Of a DNA stretch of 64,000 nucleotides, positions 54,526-63,462 are shown piece by piece. Each line of letters starts with the position of its first letter. The first letter of the stretch is position 1. The notes under the pieces were generated by a model. The model was not told where the DNA came from. It did not search any database and saw only the letters and a list, made by a program, of their open reading frames with translations. Source of the DNA: Alcaligenes endophyticus (GTDB lineage: Bacteria; Pseudomonadota; Gammaproteobacteria; Burkholderiales; Burkholderiaceae_B); the NCBI RefSeq assembly GCF_026344035.1, contig NZ_JAPKND010000001.1, positions 558,001-622,000 on the forward strand. The letters run 5' to 3'. Made by a program: the position numbers and the translations under genes.

Positions 54526-55749
54526 TTAGAGTCGATCTATTATGGCCAAATATTCTTTTGCCACCACATCAATACTTCTTTTTTTCAATATCCATTCTTT
54601 TCCTCGACGCCCCATGCTCTCTAATTCATCACGAGGAATTTCTGCAAACTGTTCAATGGTTGCTTGCAAAGCGTTTGTATTTTCAGCCGGCACATAAACA
54701 CCACATTCTGCTTCGTTTATCATACTCGGATAACCGGAGTAGGATGCGACAATCGGTTTTCCTGACAGCATATAATCGATAACTTTATTCAACGACTGTC
54801 CATACTCCCACACAACCGAGTTTGCTACCGAAAAGTACACAACATCGGCATAATTCAACAAAGATTGCACCTGATTTTTTTCAACTCTTGGCGCAAAGGT
54901 CAAATTAGTAAGATCCTGATTTTTAGCCGCATAAAAATCTTTTAAGTCTCCTTCACCTACAATCAGAAAATGTATTTTCTCATTATCTTTCAAAGCCCTA
55001 GCACACTCAAAGAGTGTGTCTAAAGAGTTATCCGCTCCTATTGAACCAGCATGACAAACTATAAATTTATCTTTAGGAATATAAGAATTAATATATTCAT
55101 CAGATAAGGGCTGAGCAGGCAAATTAATAAAATTAGGATCAATGACCTGTGGAATACACTCCGCACTAATATTAGTTTTCGTGACAGTTTTAATATGTTC
55201 GGAAAGATTAGGCATGGTGCCAACTACTTGGTCAGACTTTCTATAGCCTAACTTCTCTACCCACCCTAAAACAAGAGCCAGGGGATGGTTTTTACTTACC
55301 TTTCCTGATTCAGTTAAGACTAACGGCCAAATATCACGAACTTCAAATATCAATTTACATTTATATTTTCTTTTTAAATACAAACCATTAAGTATGGTTA
55401 ACAAAGAAAGACTTGAAACTATAACCACGTCCGGCCTATTCAAATCTTTTTTTGGCATTTTAAATAACTGCCACTCAAAACTAAGCCAGCTTAAAATCCT
55501 ATTAATAGACCCAGATTTTTTATATTTACGTGTTTTTAGCCAATGCACTTCAACACCTTGCACCTGCTCTACAAAAACTGAACCTAAAAAATCAGGTGCT
55601 TTGATTTGATGGCTTGAGTCCGAGGTAATTAGTGTGCAATGCCGCCCCAAACGTACAAATTCAGTCAATAATAAAAAACCTCGTGCCTGATTTTTTGCTG
55701 CGTAAGCAGGAGCGATATACTTTGAGATATACCAGATATTATTCTTCAT
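54526..55749 (-). CDS. Family-4 glycosyltransferase, WbuB/WcaI-like
   Basis: 407 residues, GT-B fold. The N-terminus IWYISKYIAPAYAAKNQARGFLLLTEFVRLGRHCTLITSD resembles WbuB/WcaI-type enzymes that add amino-sugars early in O-unit assembly; the C-terminal half has VCHAGSIGADNSLDTLFECARAL, the E-x7-E site in YGQSLNKVIDYMLSGKPIVASYSGYPSMINEAECG. Last gene of the minus-strand glycan operon, 2 bp after the amidotransferase. The specific linkage is not known. Confidence 0.85.
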   Translation of the reverse strand: MKNNIWYISKYIAPAYAAKNQARGFLLLTEFVRLGRHCTLITSDSSHQIKAPDFLGSVFVEQVQGVEVHWLKTRKYKKSGSINRILSWLSFEWQLFKMPKKDLNRPDVVIVSSLSLLTILNGLYLKRKYKCKLIFEVRDIWPLVLTESGKVSKNHPLALVLGWVEKLGYRKSDQVVGTMPNLSEHIKTVTKTNISAECIPQVIDPNFINLPAQPLSDEYINSYIPKDKFIVCHAGSIGADNSLDTLFECARALKDNEKIHFLIVGEGDLKDFYAAKNQDLTNLTFAPRVEKNQVQSLLNYADVVYFSVANSVVWEYGQSLNKVIDYMLSGKPIVASYSGYPSMINEAECGVYVPAENTNALQATIEQFAEIPRDELESMGRRGKEWILKKRSIDVVAKEYLAIIDRL

Positions 55750-55751
55750 TC

Positions 55752-57563
55752 TTAATATAAACCTTCATGCAGGCGCGGTATGGTGTTAATTTTCTGAATA
55801 GTTGTTTGAAAATCAAACCCTATTGATGCCAAATACCAGCGTATATTATCGTGGCATGGAGCATTTTCTTTCTCTACTAGGCGTAAAGCCTGCTCCCTAG
55901 TTAACTCACCTTCGCGCACCTGATTACTACGAAAAGTGTCATGCTCAGTAAAGCCAGCTAAAGTATAATAAATATAATTATAAATACCTGCTGTACCATC
56001 CCCAATTCGCCATGTCGTAGGGGTATCTGTTGCTAGCTCCCAATTGTATTCTGCTAGCAAACTATTGATTTCTTCTTCTTTCCATTGCCAGTAATCAAAG
56101 ATATGGAAGTAGTCCGCTTTTTTTGCAGCACTTCTGTAGTATTCGCCGCTCCATGTGTCCCAAAGCGAACTATTAAAGTAACCAGGGCTTTTGAGCATTT
56201 GGTAGAAACGTTTGCTCTGGTATCGTAACTGTCCCATCTTTCCACTGGCATAGACGCGTTGCCGCTCAAAATCAGGCTCTATTCCTAAGAAACCAGTTTT
56301 GAAATGGGTTACTTCAAGTGGATTCACACCCCACAGGTTTAAGCTGATACCAGTATCTTCTTTGACCTTATTAACATAACGGAAAAAATGCTTATCGCCG
56401 GCTGTTAATATGTTCAACATCCCTAGGTGTGGATGCTTTAACCAAGCAGCAAAGTTCATGGCAATATTGCGTCGCTTTTTCTGTATATCATCCGCCACTA
56501 CAATATTTTCCACCCCAAGAGCACCACACATCAAGGCAATATTGCGCCGCCCCACATCAGTGACCATTCCCCAGTCGTACGTATAGGTAATAGGCTTAAG
56601 TTTGAGCTCATTGACGATAAGGTGTAGTCCAAAACAGCTATCACGACCACCAGAAAAAGGCACAATACAGTCATAATCACCATTCCGACGATAAGGCGCC
56701 ACTAACTCATGCAAGCGTTGTGGATTTTTTGCCTGATTACGTTTCTTATAGGTATGGCAATAGTTACAGACGCCTGCCACATCGAAACGTATATAAGGCA
56801 TGGTTTCGGGCAAAATACAACGACTGCATCGCTTTAAGTGATGAATCTTATATTGCAGCACATCTTGCCAGGGAAATAGCGGCAAAGGTCGCGTATCAGC
56901 GGTAAAATCCTGCGTAATGTTCAACTTATAAGTGGCGGTAGCTGATGCAAGATTGAACTCATGCACACCAAACAACTGTACGGCTTGAGCAGCATAACCA
57001 CTTAGCCAACTTCGCTCAGAGGCAACAAGAAGTAGCTCGTCGTCTTGATGATAAAACAAGCTCCCATGGTTACTTAATGCCAGTACCTTCCCTTCTTTGG
57101 GTGCTAGCAGCAACGCGTTGATATTGCCTTTAACATTAGCCAAGGCCGCCTCAGCAGCATCTTTCAGCGGCAGGCCATCTCTTACGCTTTGAGCGATCCA
57201 ATCTAAAAACAGATCTATATTAGTAGCAGTGGAAACTCGGAACTCATCCGGTTTCAGCGGACGATTCAACAAAAGGCCATCCGCAAATAATAAAAGATCA
57301 TCTTTTACCAATGGTGTGGATTCTTGTTCGAGATTATTATTTAGGCCCGCATAAGCAATCAAAAGCCTATTACTGGTATCTACTTGTGAAGATAACAGGC
57401 CTAGTGAAGATTTTCGTTTGAGCAAATGAAGTAAGCTTAAGCTATTCGCTTGCAATAAGGCGGAGGAATTTTTTCCTCGCGAAACCAACTGTCGAGAAGA
57501 TTCAGCCCATATATCGTCGACTTTCTTAGCGCTGTAATAGAAACGCAACAGTAATGCGCTCAT
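55752..57563 (-). CDS. N-acetyl sugar amidotransferase (WbpG-like) with N-terminal glutaminase-like domain
   Basis: 603 residues. From ~245 the WbpG family is clear: four Cys in CSRCILPETMPYIRFDVAGVCNYCHTY, then the ATP-pyrophosphatase loop VPFSGGRDSCFG and a long family-specific tail. The first ~240 residues resemble a class-II (Ntn) glutaminase domain (LLLFADGLLLNRP, ALANVKGNINALLLAPKEGKVLALSNHGSLFYHQDDELLLVASERSWL) but do not start Met-Cys, and the expected Asn-Gly oxyanion motif reads Asp-Gly, so the domain looks inactive. WbpG makes acetamidino sugars using ammonia from HisH/HisF-like partners, none of which is in the window. It overlaps wecB by 4 bases. Confidence 0.85.
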   Translation of the reverse strand: MSALLLRFYYSAKKVDDIWAESSRQLVSRGKNSSALLQANSLSLLHLLKRKSSLGLLSSQVDTSNRLLIAYAGLNNNLEQESTPLVKDDLLLFADGLLLNRPLKPDEFRVSTATNIDLFLDWIAQSVRDGLPLKDAAEAALANVKGNINALLLAPKEGKVLALSNHGSLFYHQDDELLLVASERSWLSGYAAQAVQLFGVHEFNLASATATYKLNITQDFTADTRPLPLFPWQDVLQYKIHHLKRCSRCILPETMPYIRFDVAGVCNYCHTYKKRNQAKNPQRLHELVAPYRRNGDYDCIVPFSGGRDSCFGLHLIVNELKLKPITYTYDWGMVTDVGRRNIALMCGALGVENIVVADDIQKKRRNIAMNFAAWLKHPHLGMLNILTAGDKHFFRYVNKVKEDTGISLNLWGVNPLEVTHFKTGFLGIEPDFERQRVYASGKMGQLRYQSKRFYQMLKSPGYFNSSLWDTWSGEYYRSAAKKADYFHIFDYWQWKEEEINSLLAEYNWELATDTPTTWRIGDGTAGIYNYIYYTLAGFTEHDTFRSNQVREGELTREQALRLVEKENAPCHDNIRWYLASIGFDFQTTIQKINTIPRLHEGLY

Positions 57564-58645
57564 AATGCAGCCACCAGGAGTTTAGCAATATTGTTTGCCG
57601 CTACCCCTCCGCCATACAAAGACTGTTCATCTTTTACTGTACGCCCTAAATTACGCGCAATAGCATCTTTTATCTTTTCCTTATCTGCCCCCACCAATAC
57701 ATTAGCACCTACTTCTATCAGCTCGACCCACTCTGTTTGATCGCGCATCGTTACACAGGCTTTGCCCATAAAATAGGCTTCTTTTTGAACGCCACCACTA
57801 TCGGTCACTACTAAGCCACAATGTTGCAACAACCAGAGCATTTCTAAATAACCCACTGGTTCAATTAACGTTAGGTTCGCTATGTCTAGTTTTAAATCAA
57901 CAATAATATTACGGGTACGTGGATGCAAGGGTAGCACTACCGAGGTGTGCTGTGCCACGTCATTTAGCGCACTCAAAATACTGATTAAACGGTCGGTATC
58001 ATCTGTATTTTCGGCACGGTGGATGGTACTGACAATAAAACCATCCTGCAACGTAACCCCTTGAGGCTTGACAGCGCGCGTAGCAAACAGCTCAGCACTG
58101 TCTTGCATGACATCTCCCACCAGCTCAATGCGCTGGGGCTGGCCATTGGACGCCACAAAAGGATAACCCTCAACCTGCAAGTTCTTGATTGCTGTTTGAG
58201 TAGGGCAAAATAAAATAGTGCTAACACGATCAGTAAGAATTCGATTTACTTCCTCGGGCATTTGCATATTGAAGCTACGCAAACCTGCCTCAACGTGTAC
58301 TACTGGGATATGCAACTTAGACGCCGCTAAAGCACCCGATAACGTAGAGTTAGTGTCGCCGTACACTAAAACGCAGTCTGGTTGTTCAGTTAACAAGACC
58401 TTTTCAATCTCGATTAACATACGCCCGGTCATCACACCGTGACTGCCACCACTAATTGATAGCTGGTAGTCCGGTTTAGGAATACCCAACTGATCAAAAA
58501 AAACTGCGCTCATATTGGCATCAAAATGCTGCCCTGTATGAACAATAACTTCAGTTAGACCCTCGGTATCCAAAATCGCTTTAGAAACTACACTGGCTTT
58601 AATAAACTGAGGCCTTGCACCGATAATAGTGAGAATTTTCTTCAT
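57560..58645 (-). CDS. wecB: UDP-N-acetylglucosamine 2-epimerase (non-hydrolysing)
   Basis: 361 residues. ILTIIGARPQFIKASVVSKAI is the family opening; VHTGQHFDANMSAVFFDQLGIPKPDYQL, HVEAGLRSFNMQMPEEVNRILTDRVS and VVTDSGGVQKEAYFMGKACVTMRDQTEWVE follow, including the catalytic Asp/Glu/His residues. It makes UDP-ManNAc or an analogous diacetamido sugar. Family members named WbpI act on UDP-2,3-diacetamido sugars, so the true substrate may not be GlcNAc; the neighbouring amidotransferases favour such a modified sugar. Confidence 0.9.
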   Translation of the reverse strand: MKKILTIIGARPQFIKASVVSKAILDTEGLTEVIVHTGQHFDANMSAVFFDQLGIPKPDYQLSISGGSHGVMTGRMLIEIEKVLLTEQPDCVLVYGDTNSTLSGALAASKLHIPVVHVEAGLRSFNMQMPEEVNRILTDRVSTILFCPTQTAIKNLQVEGYPFVASNGQPQRIELVGDVMQDSAELFATRAVKPQGVTLQDGFIVSTIHRAENTDDTDRLISILSALNDVAQHTSVVLPLHPRTRNIIVDLKLDIANLTLIEPVGYLEMLWLLQHCGLVVTDSGGVQKEAYFMGKACVTMRDQTEWVELIEVGANVLVGADKEKIKDAIARNLGRTVKDEQSLYGGGVAANNIAKLLVAAL

Positions 58646-58653
58646 AATCTAGC

Positions 58654-59769
58654 TTAATTGTGTGCTAATAAGATTGCATAAAAGTCAAGGAGCTTCCTTT
58701 CTTCAACGCTCCAGTTATAGCGCTCATGTACAGCTTTCTGACCATTACGGCCCATTTTTTCAGCCTCGGATGGATGGGTCACTAAATAATCGATAGCGTC
58801 TGCAATCGCGTGGGGGTCTAAGGGGTCAACGCACAATCCGCATTGATTACCTTCAATAATCTCCTTCCATAGAGGGAAATTAGAAGCAATCACGGGTACC
58901 CCTGCGCTCATATACTCAAACATTTTATTAGGCTGAGCATCAATATGATTAGGAGAAGACAAGAAGGTAACAAGACCCGCTACACAATGCTGAAGCAAAT
59001 TACGAACCTGTACGCGGCCAACGAACCCCAGTGCATCTAGTTGATGCCAGCCTGGTTCTGCTTGAGCAGCTAACTCAATCGCCTTTTCATCAAACTGACC
59101 TGCAAGTTGTAAACGAGCGTCTGTCTTTACTAATTCCATCGCCTGCACTACTTGCAAAATCCCACGGATTTGAGTAATGCCCCCTACATACGCGACTTGT
59201 GGCTTTTTTTGTGACCAGTCAATCTCACCACTCGCTAGCTCACCAAGCAAAGGAAAATTATTAATGTCCACAGAGCGCACCCCCATCGCATTAAATTTGT
59301 CGCGAATAAAAGGCGTAGCGGCCAACACCGCATCCAACCTGGTACAGATAAAGCGCTCATAAGCCGCAAAAGTGTTAGACACCAACCACTTAGTCAGCTT
59401 ATTCAGATATGGCTTACCCAAAATTTGTTTGGGAACATCTTCGTGTGCGTCAAAAATTACCTTCTTGCCCAACTTTTTCAACTTTAAAGCAATGGGCAAT
59501 AACTCAGGGTCGTGCAAATGGTATACATCAGCATTGAGCTCAATGGCTTTATTCAACACCCGTGTGGGCGCATTACGCATTCGGTCCAGGCGGCCTGAAG
59601 AAGCTCCCACATCATAAATGGCGATCAAACCTTTTTCTTCATCGCCCTCGCCGTCTGCTACGACTAATGAAACCTTATAACCACATTGAGCGAGCGACGT
59701 ACATTCCTTTAAAAATATTCGTGTGTCATATCGAGGGTGTGCTGAAGTCAGGTGAGCAATTCTTGTCAT
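58654..59769 (-). CDS. Family-4 glycosyltransferase
   Basis: 371 residues, GT-B fold. The N-terminus RIAHLTSAHPRYDTRIFLKECTSLAQCGYKVSLVVADG and YHLHDPELLPIALKLKKLGKKVIFDAHEDVP are common in O-antigen GT4 enzymes; the nucleotide-sugar site includes QPNKMFEYMSAGVPVIASNFPLWKEIIEGNQCGLCVDP. Donor and acceptor cannot be read from sequence. It lies 8 bp upstream of wecB in the same transcript. Confidence 0.87.
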   Translation of the reverse strand: MTRIAHLTSAHPRYDTRIFLKECTSLAQCGYKVSLVVADGEGDEEKGLIAIYDVGASSGRLDRMRNAPTRVLNKAIELNADVYHLHDPELLPIALKLKKLGKKVIFDAHEDVPKQILGKPYLNKLTKWLVSNTFAAYERFICTRLDAVLAATPFIRDKFNAMGVRSVDINNFPLLGELASGEIDWSQKKPQVAYVGGITQIRGILQVVQAMELVKTDARLQLAGQFDEKAIELAAQAEPGWHQLDALGFVGRVQVRNLLQHCVAGLVTFLSSPNHIDAQPNKMFEYMSAGVPVIASNFPLWKEIIEGNQCGLCVDPLDPHAIADAIDYLVTHPSEAEKMGRNGQKAVHERYNWSVEERKLLDFYAILLAHN

Positions 59770-59778
59770 TATTTCCCT

Positions 59779-61020
59779 TTACTGCCATAATCCTTGGTAA
59801 GCTTTTAACATCTTCTGCTCCTGGACTTCCCAAGCATTGGACACTGCAACATGGTAAGCATTAGCTTTCATATGCACTAAATCTTTCTGCAAAAATTCAT
59901 CTAAAGCTAAATTAATGCCTGCAGGGCTAAAGTCGCTGATAACTGCCCCCATACCATTATTAATTACCAGCTCCGACATCTCTTTCATATTTGAAACTAA
60001 CACCGGTAAGCCAGCCATAGCGTACTCAAACAGCTTATTAGGCATACAATAATCATGGTTCAGACAAGTGTTTTGTATGAGATGAATCCCCACATCGGCC
60101 GAGGAGGTATATTCTAATACCACCTGCGGAGCGACAGCAGGATAAAAATAAATATTACTATGCTGTACAGCCGATGCCTTAATCTCGGCCTCTAAATCAC
60201 CGTACCCCATAAACACCGCCACCAACGTGTCATCGACTCTGGCCTTCATCGCGTCAATAATCAGGGATACACCGCGCCCCTCCGCTAAGCCCCCTTGATA
60301 AAGCAAAATAATCTGATCATCTCGGATGCCCAACTGCTCGCGGAAATGGTTATTTGTTTTTAACTCACGACGATGGGGTGCGTTTAACACGACAGATGGA
60401 CGGGGCATACTGTACTCATTGGCGTACCAGGTGGCTATATTTTCACTGACGACTAAGGTCATATCGGTATGTCTAATCAGTCTTCTTTCCAAAAATTTAC
60501 TCAATTTTTGTCGTATTCCAATGAGACCGTCTGTTTCGGTTTCTAACTCATGGGTGTCATACACCAGCTTAGCTCTATAGAAGACCTTCAGAAATACGCC
60601 TAGAGGCAACAATCCAAGAGAGTGTATATTCACCAACTCAATCTGTTTATTACGATAAAACAAAAAGACGCGGAGGCAGTATTCGAAATACTTAACTACT
60701 TGCACGAGCAGACTTCTACTCCAATTTCGACTAACTAAATCAAACCTATTACAGACGATTTTAGAAGAGTAAGGCTGCTCTTTCTCCAAGCCATTAGAAT
60801 ACAACGAAGCTATGTATACCTGCCGCACGATTCCAGAATTCACTAAAGAATTAGCCTGCTTCAATAGCCGACTTTCATTTCTGAACTCAGTAAGCGTAAG
60901 ATGGAGGTTATTCAAAATAAAAACTACCTTTAAAGAATCACTATATTCAAAGCAACTTAGCTGTTCTAATTTTAATTTTAGAATCAAAAAACAAAACAGT
61001 AGCAATAAATAAAAACACAC
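59779..61020 (-). CDS. Family-4 glycosyltransferase, uncertain start
   Basis: Up to 413 residues from a GTG at 61020. The GT-B core begins around LKVVFILNNLHLTLTEFRNESRLLKQANSL; KLVYDTHELETE, ILLYQGGLAEGRGVSLIIDAM and MPNKLFEYAMAGLPVLVSNMKEM are the usual GT4 landmarks. The first ~30 residues are hydrophobic and lie over the last 74 bases of the polymerase gene, so the real start may be a TTG close to 60985 or another non-ATG codon. No ATG exists before residue ~190. The AT-rich codon use follows the surrounding operon. Confidence 0.78.
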   Translation of the reverse strand: MCFYLLLLFCFLILKLKLEQLSCFEYSDSLKVVFILNNLHLTLTEFRNESRLLKQANSLVNSGIVRQVYIASLYSNGLEKEQPYSSKIVCNRFDLVSRNWSRSLLVQVVKYFEYCLRVFLFYRNKQIELVNIHSLGLLPLGVFLKVFYRAKLVYDTHELETETDGLIGIRQKLSKFLERRLIRHTDMTLVVSENIATWYANEYSMPRPSVVLNAPHRRELKTNNHFREQLGIRDDQIILLYQGGLAEGRGVSLIIDAMKARVDDTLVAVFMGYGDLEAEIKASAVQHSNIYFYPAVAPQVVLEYTSSADVGIHLIQNTCLNHDYCMPNKLFEYAMAGLPVLVSNMKEMSELVINNGMGAVISDFSPAGINLALDEFLQKDLVHMKANAYHVAVSNAWEVQEQKMLKAYQGLWQ

Positions 61021-62269
61021 CTATTAAGTAAAAATCGTAAAGATAACCACTAAACCCAGTTACAGAAATTTGTTTTATATGAAATATCAGCCAAACGCTC
61101 AACGATATGGTAACCGGATTTAGTTCTATTTTCGATACAAAATAACTCAGAAAAGAAACTAGAATACCCATAATAAATGCAATAGCAGGAATACCTAAAA
61201 ATCCAAAATTACCATATGCCTCTCCCCAAAAAACCGTAGGCATAGTACCAACTATTCCCAACTCAATATGCTCAGGAAATCGCCAATTCATTATATCTAT
61301 CGTAAACGGTATAGGAACAAACGGCATTATGCCCCCTGGGTTAGGAAAGCTTTTTCCAAGCATGAACTCTTGGTGAGCGGGGAAGTACTCTAAATAATGA
61401 TATGCTGGTTGTATACTGCCAGAAAAAGCTCTTGAAAAGATAGACCCGATGGCTTGCCAAATAGAAGCTGAGCCCATAAAGTAGATATAAAATACTATTA
61501 ATACAAAAAACATCAACACAAACAATTGAATTAAAGTTTTTCTAGGAACTTTTCCGTCGTGCCGGACCAAAACATGAGCCATAAAAATGGCCATTAACAA
61601 ATTAATAAAAGGAGCCTTTTCTGTAGCCATCACAGCAATGAAAGACGATATTAAAAAGGACACCAAAAACAACATTAATATTATTATTCTTTTGCTTTGT
61701 AACCATGAGACATAAAATGTTAACGTTACTATGATACCAATATTATTCAAGACTAAAGAATACCAGTGATAACTACCCGCGAAGTCATTCCCCATTTTGC
61801 TTCTTGCTAGTGTGGCCGCGGAAGCACCATCCTTAAAAGCGGCAACAATAGCTACTTGCTCAATTTTCCCCAAATAAATGTAAAGCACAAGCACTACGAA
61901 TAACAATGACAAAAACAAAGAGAGAGCTCTTGTTATAGTTAATTTAGTTATTTCTGAAGACGTAAAAGGAAGTGGCTTTATACCAGCTATCTCTCTTGTA
62001 AATATCACCCCAAAGAGGAAAAAAAATACATTTACACAAGAACAAATCAACACCAAAAAAACCAAACTCTTATCTGTAACCCCCGTCGCAAAGCGATATT
62101 CATCAAGTTGATAATAAAGAGGGAAAGTACCTAGAATTGAAAAAAAATATAAAGAAATTGTCGTTATATTAACAAGGCTTATTTTATTAGCCTGCTCTCC
62201 GGCCAACCTTAAAAGAAAAAAGATTGCTATTGGAGTCGATAAAAATATCAATAAAAAAGCAAAATCCAT
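60947..62269 (-). CDS. O-antigen polymerase-like membrane protein (Wzy type)
   Basis: 440 residues with about 11-12 membrane helices and one large outer loop (~SGSIQPAYHYLEYFPAHQEFMLGKSFPNPGGIMPFVPIPFTI) that is characteristic of Wzy/oligosaccharide repeat-unit polymerases, as is FWGEAYGNFGFLGIPAIAFIMG towards the C-terminus. Wzy proteins diverge strongly; the call rests on topology and its position between glycosyltransferase and amidotransferase-flippase genes. It would polymerise repeat units on the periplasmic side. The gene is notably AT-rich. Confidence 0.82.
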   Translation of the reverse strand: MDFAFLLIFLSTPIAIFFLLRLAGEQANKISLVNITTISLYFFSILGTFPLYYQLDEYRFATGVTDKSLVFLVLICSCVNVFFFLFGVIFTREIAGIKPLPFTSSEITKLTITRALSLFLSLLFVVLVLYIYLGKIEQVAIVAAFKDGASAATLARSKMGNDFAGSYHWYSLVLNNIGIIVTLTFYVSWLQSKRIIILMLFLVSFLISSFIAVMATEKAPFINLLMAIFMAHVLVRHDGKVPRKTLIQLFVLMFFVLIVFYIYFMGSASIWQAIGSIFSRAFSGSIQPAYHYLEYFPAHQEFMLGKSFPNPGGIMPFVPIPFTIDIMNWRFPEHIELGIVGTMPTVFWGEAYGNFGFLGIPAIAFIMGILVSFLSYFVSKIELNPVTISLSVWLIFHIKQISVTGFSGYLYDFYLIGVFLFIATVLFFDSKIKIRTAKLL

Positions 62270-62340
62270 TTTCGACAGCCTTGTCTGATAACCTTAAATT
62301 TAACTACAAAAACGCGTTAAAAACTTCCATTATATATCTC

Positions 62341-63462
62341 TCAACGCTTAATTAGCCTTACTGCCTTGGCTAGCATAGGTTTAACTTTCAGATAGAATGA
62401 AGTTGGATAATCACTGTGCTGATGTGGTTTATCAGCCATAATATTATCAAACTCTTCTTTACTCATACCCAGCTTACTAATCACGTGACTTATAGTGCTT
62501 TGCATATCATCCTCATCGTAAAGCGGTAAAGCGTATTGCCTTTGAGCCTCTTCCCGGCTCATCTGCCCTGAAACAATCATGCTTGATAGATGTGATGTGC
62601 GTTTATCAACGCCAAACTTATGATAAAACCAATATTGTTGTATAAATTTAGTTAAATCATTTTCCAAATGCTTGCTACCATAATACTCAAACCCACAAGA
62701 ATCAGCCAATTCTTTCATAGCCCGATCACGATTATAATCGATATAATTTAACGGCCTTAACGACTGTATATTTAAAATATAAGCATCAATATCTTTTTTA
62801 AGTGCCGACAGCATAGTTAGCTTATCTATTGGTCCCTTACCAAATTTGTTATGAATAAATTTCAAATTTTTTAAGTCATACGCATCGTGCGTATTACCTC
62901 GCTGCAGAATACACTCAAGCGCAAAATTCCCCCCTGACAAAAACGTATTTAGTTTATTTTCTTTCATAAACTGATACACGCAAGCAAACAGTACATTATC
63001 TTGGGGCACAGCTAGGTTCGGCACGCCTGCCCGCATATAAGCTTTAGTCAGTTCATGGAACTGTTGTGGATCAGGCTTGATTATTCTCAAATCAAAATTA
63101 GGGAGTTCAGCAAGTCGCGCAATATTATTTTTAGATATTTCCGTATCAAATCCATCATCTACATGCACAGCAAGTACCCTCAACCCCCACTTAACTGTAC
63201 CAAGATAAGCCAAGTAAGAGGAATCCAAACCACCAGAAATTCCCATCACACAGTCATATTGATGATCTTTATTCTCCTTTTTAAGTCTTTGGACTAACGC
63301 ATTTAATTTCTTTTCACCCTCTTCGTTAGGAAAATACACCGTTTCTTTTTCTAACAATGCGTTTTCACAATAATTACATTGACCGTTCAGATTAAATGTA
63401 ATGGTCTCGTCTGATGAGTTATCCATAATGCACCAGGTGCACTGCTGATACTTAGTTGTCAT
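62341..63462 (-). CDS. N-acetyl sugar amidotransferase (WbpG-like)
   Basis: 373 residues without the extra N-terminal domain of its relative further along the operon. TKYQQCTWCIMDNSSDETITFNLNGQCNYCENAL gives the four Cys, CVMGISGGLDSSYLAYLG the PP-loop, and AVPQDNVLFACVYQFMKENKLNTFLSGGNFALECILQRGN a family block. The expected reaction is transfer of ammonia onto an N-acetyl group, giving an acetamidino sugar. The ATG at 63462 has GAGG at 9 bases; an earlier reading from 63486 overlaps the flippase more deeply. It overlaps the flippase stop by 11 bases. Confidence 0.87.
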   Translation of the reverse strand: MTTKYQQCTWCIMDNSSDETITFNLNGQCNYCENALLEKETVYFPNEEGEKKLNALVQRLKKENKDHQYDCVMGISGGLDSSYLAYLGTVKWGLRVLAVHVDDGFDTEISKNNIARLAELPNFDLRIIKPDPQQFHELTKAYMRAGVPNLAVPQDNVLFACVYQFMKENKLNTFLSGGNFALECILQRGNTHDAYDLKNLKFIHNKFGKGPIDKLTMLSALKKDIDAYILNIQSLRPLNYIDYNRDRAMKELADSCGFEYYGSKHLENDLTKFIQQYWFYHKFGVDKRTSHLSSMIVSGQMSREEAQRQYALPLYDEDDMQSTISHVISKLGMSKEEFDNIMADKPHQHSDYPTSFYLKVKPMLAKAVRLIKR

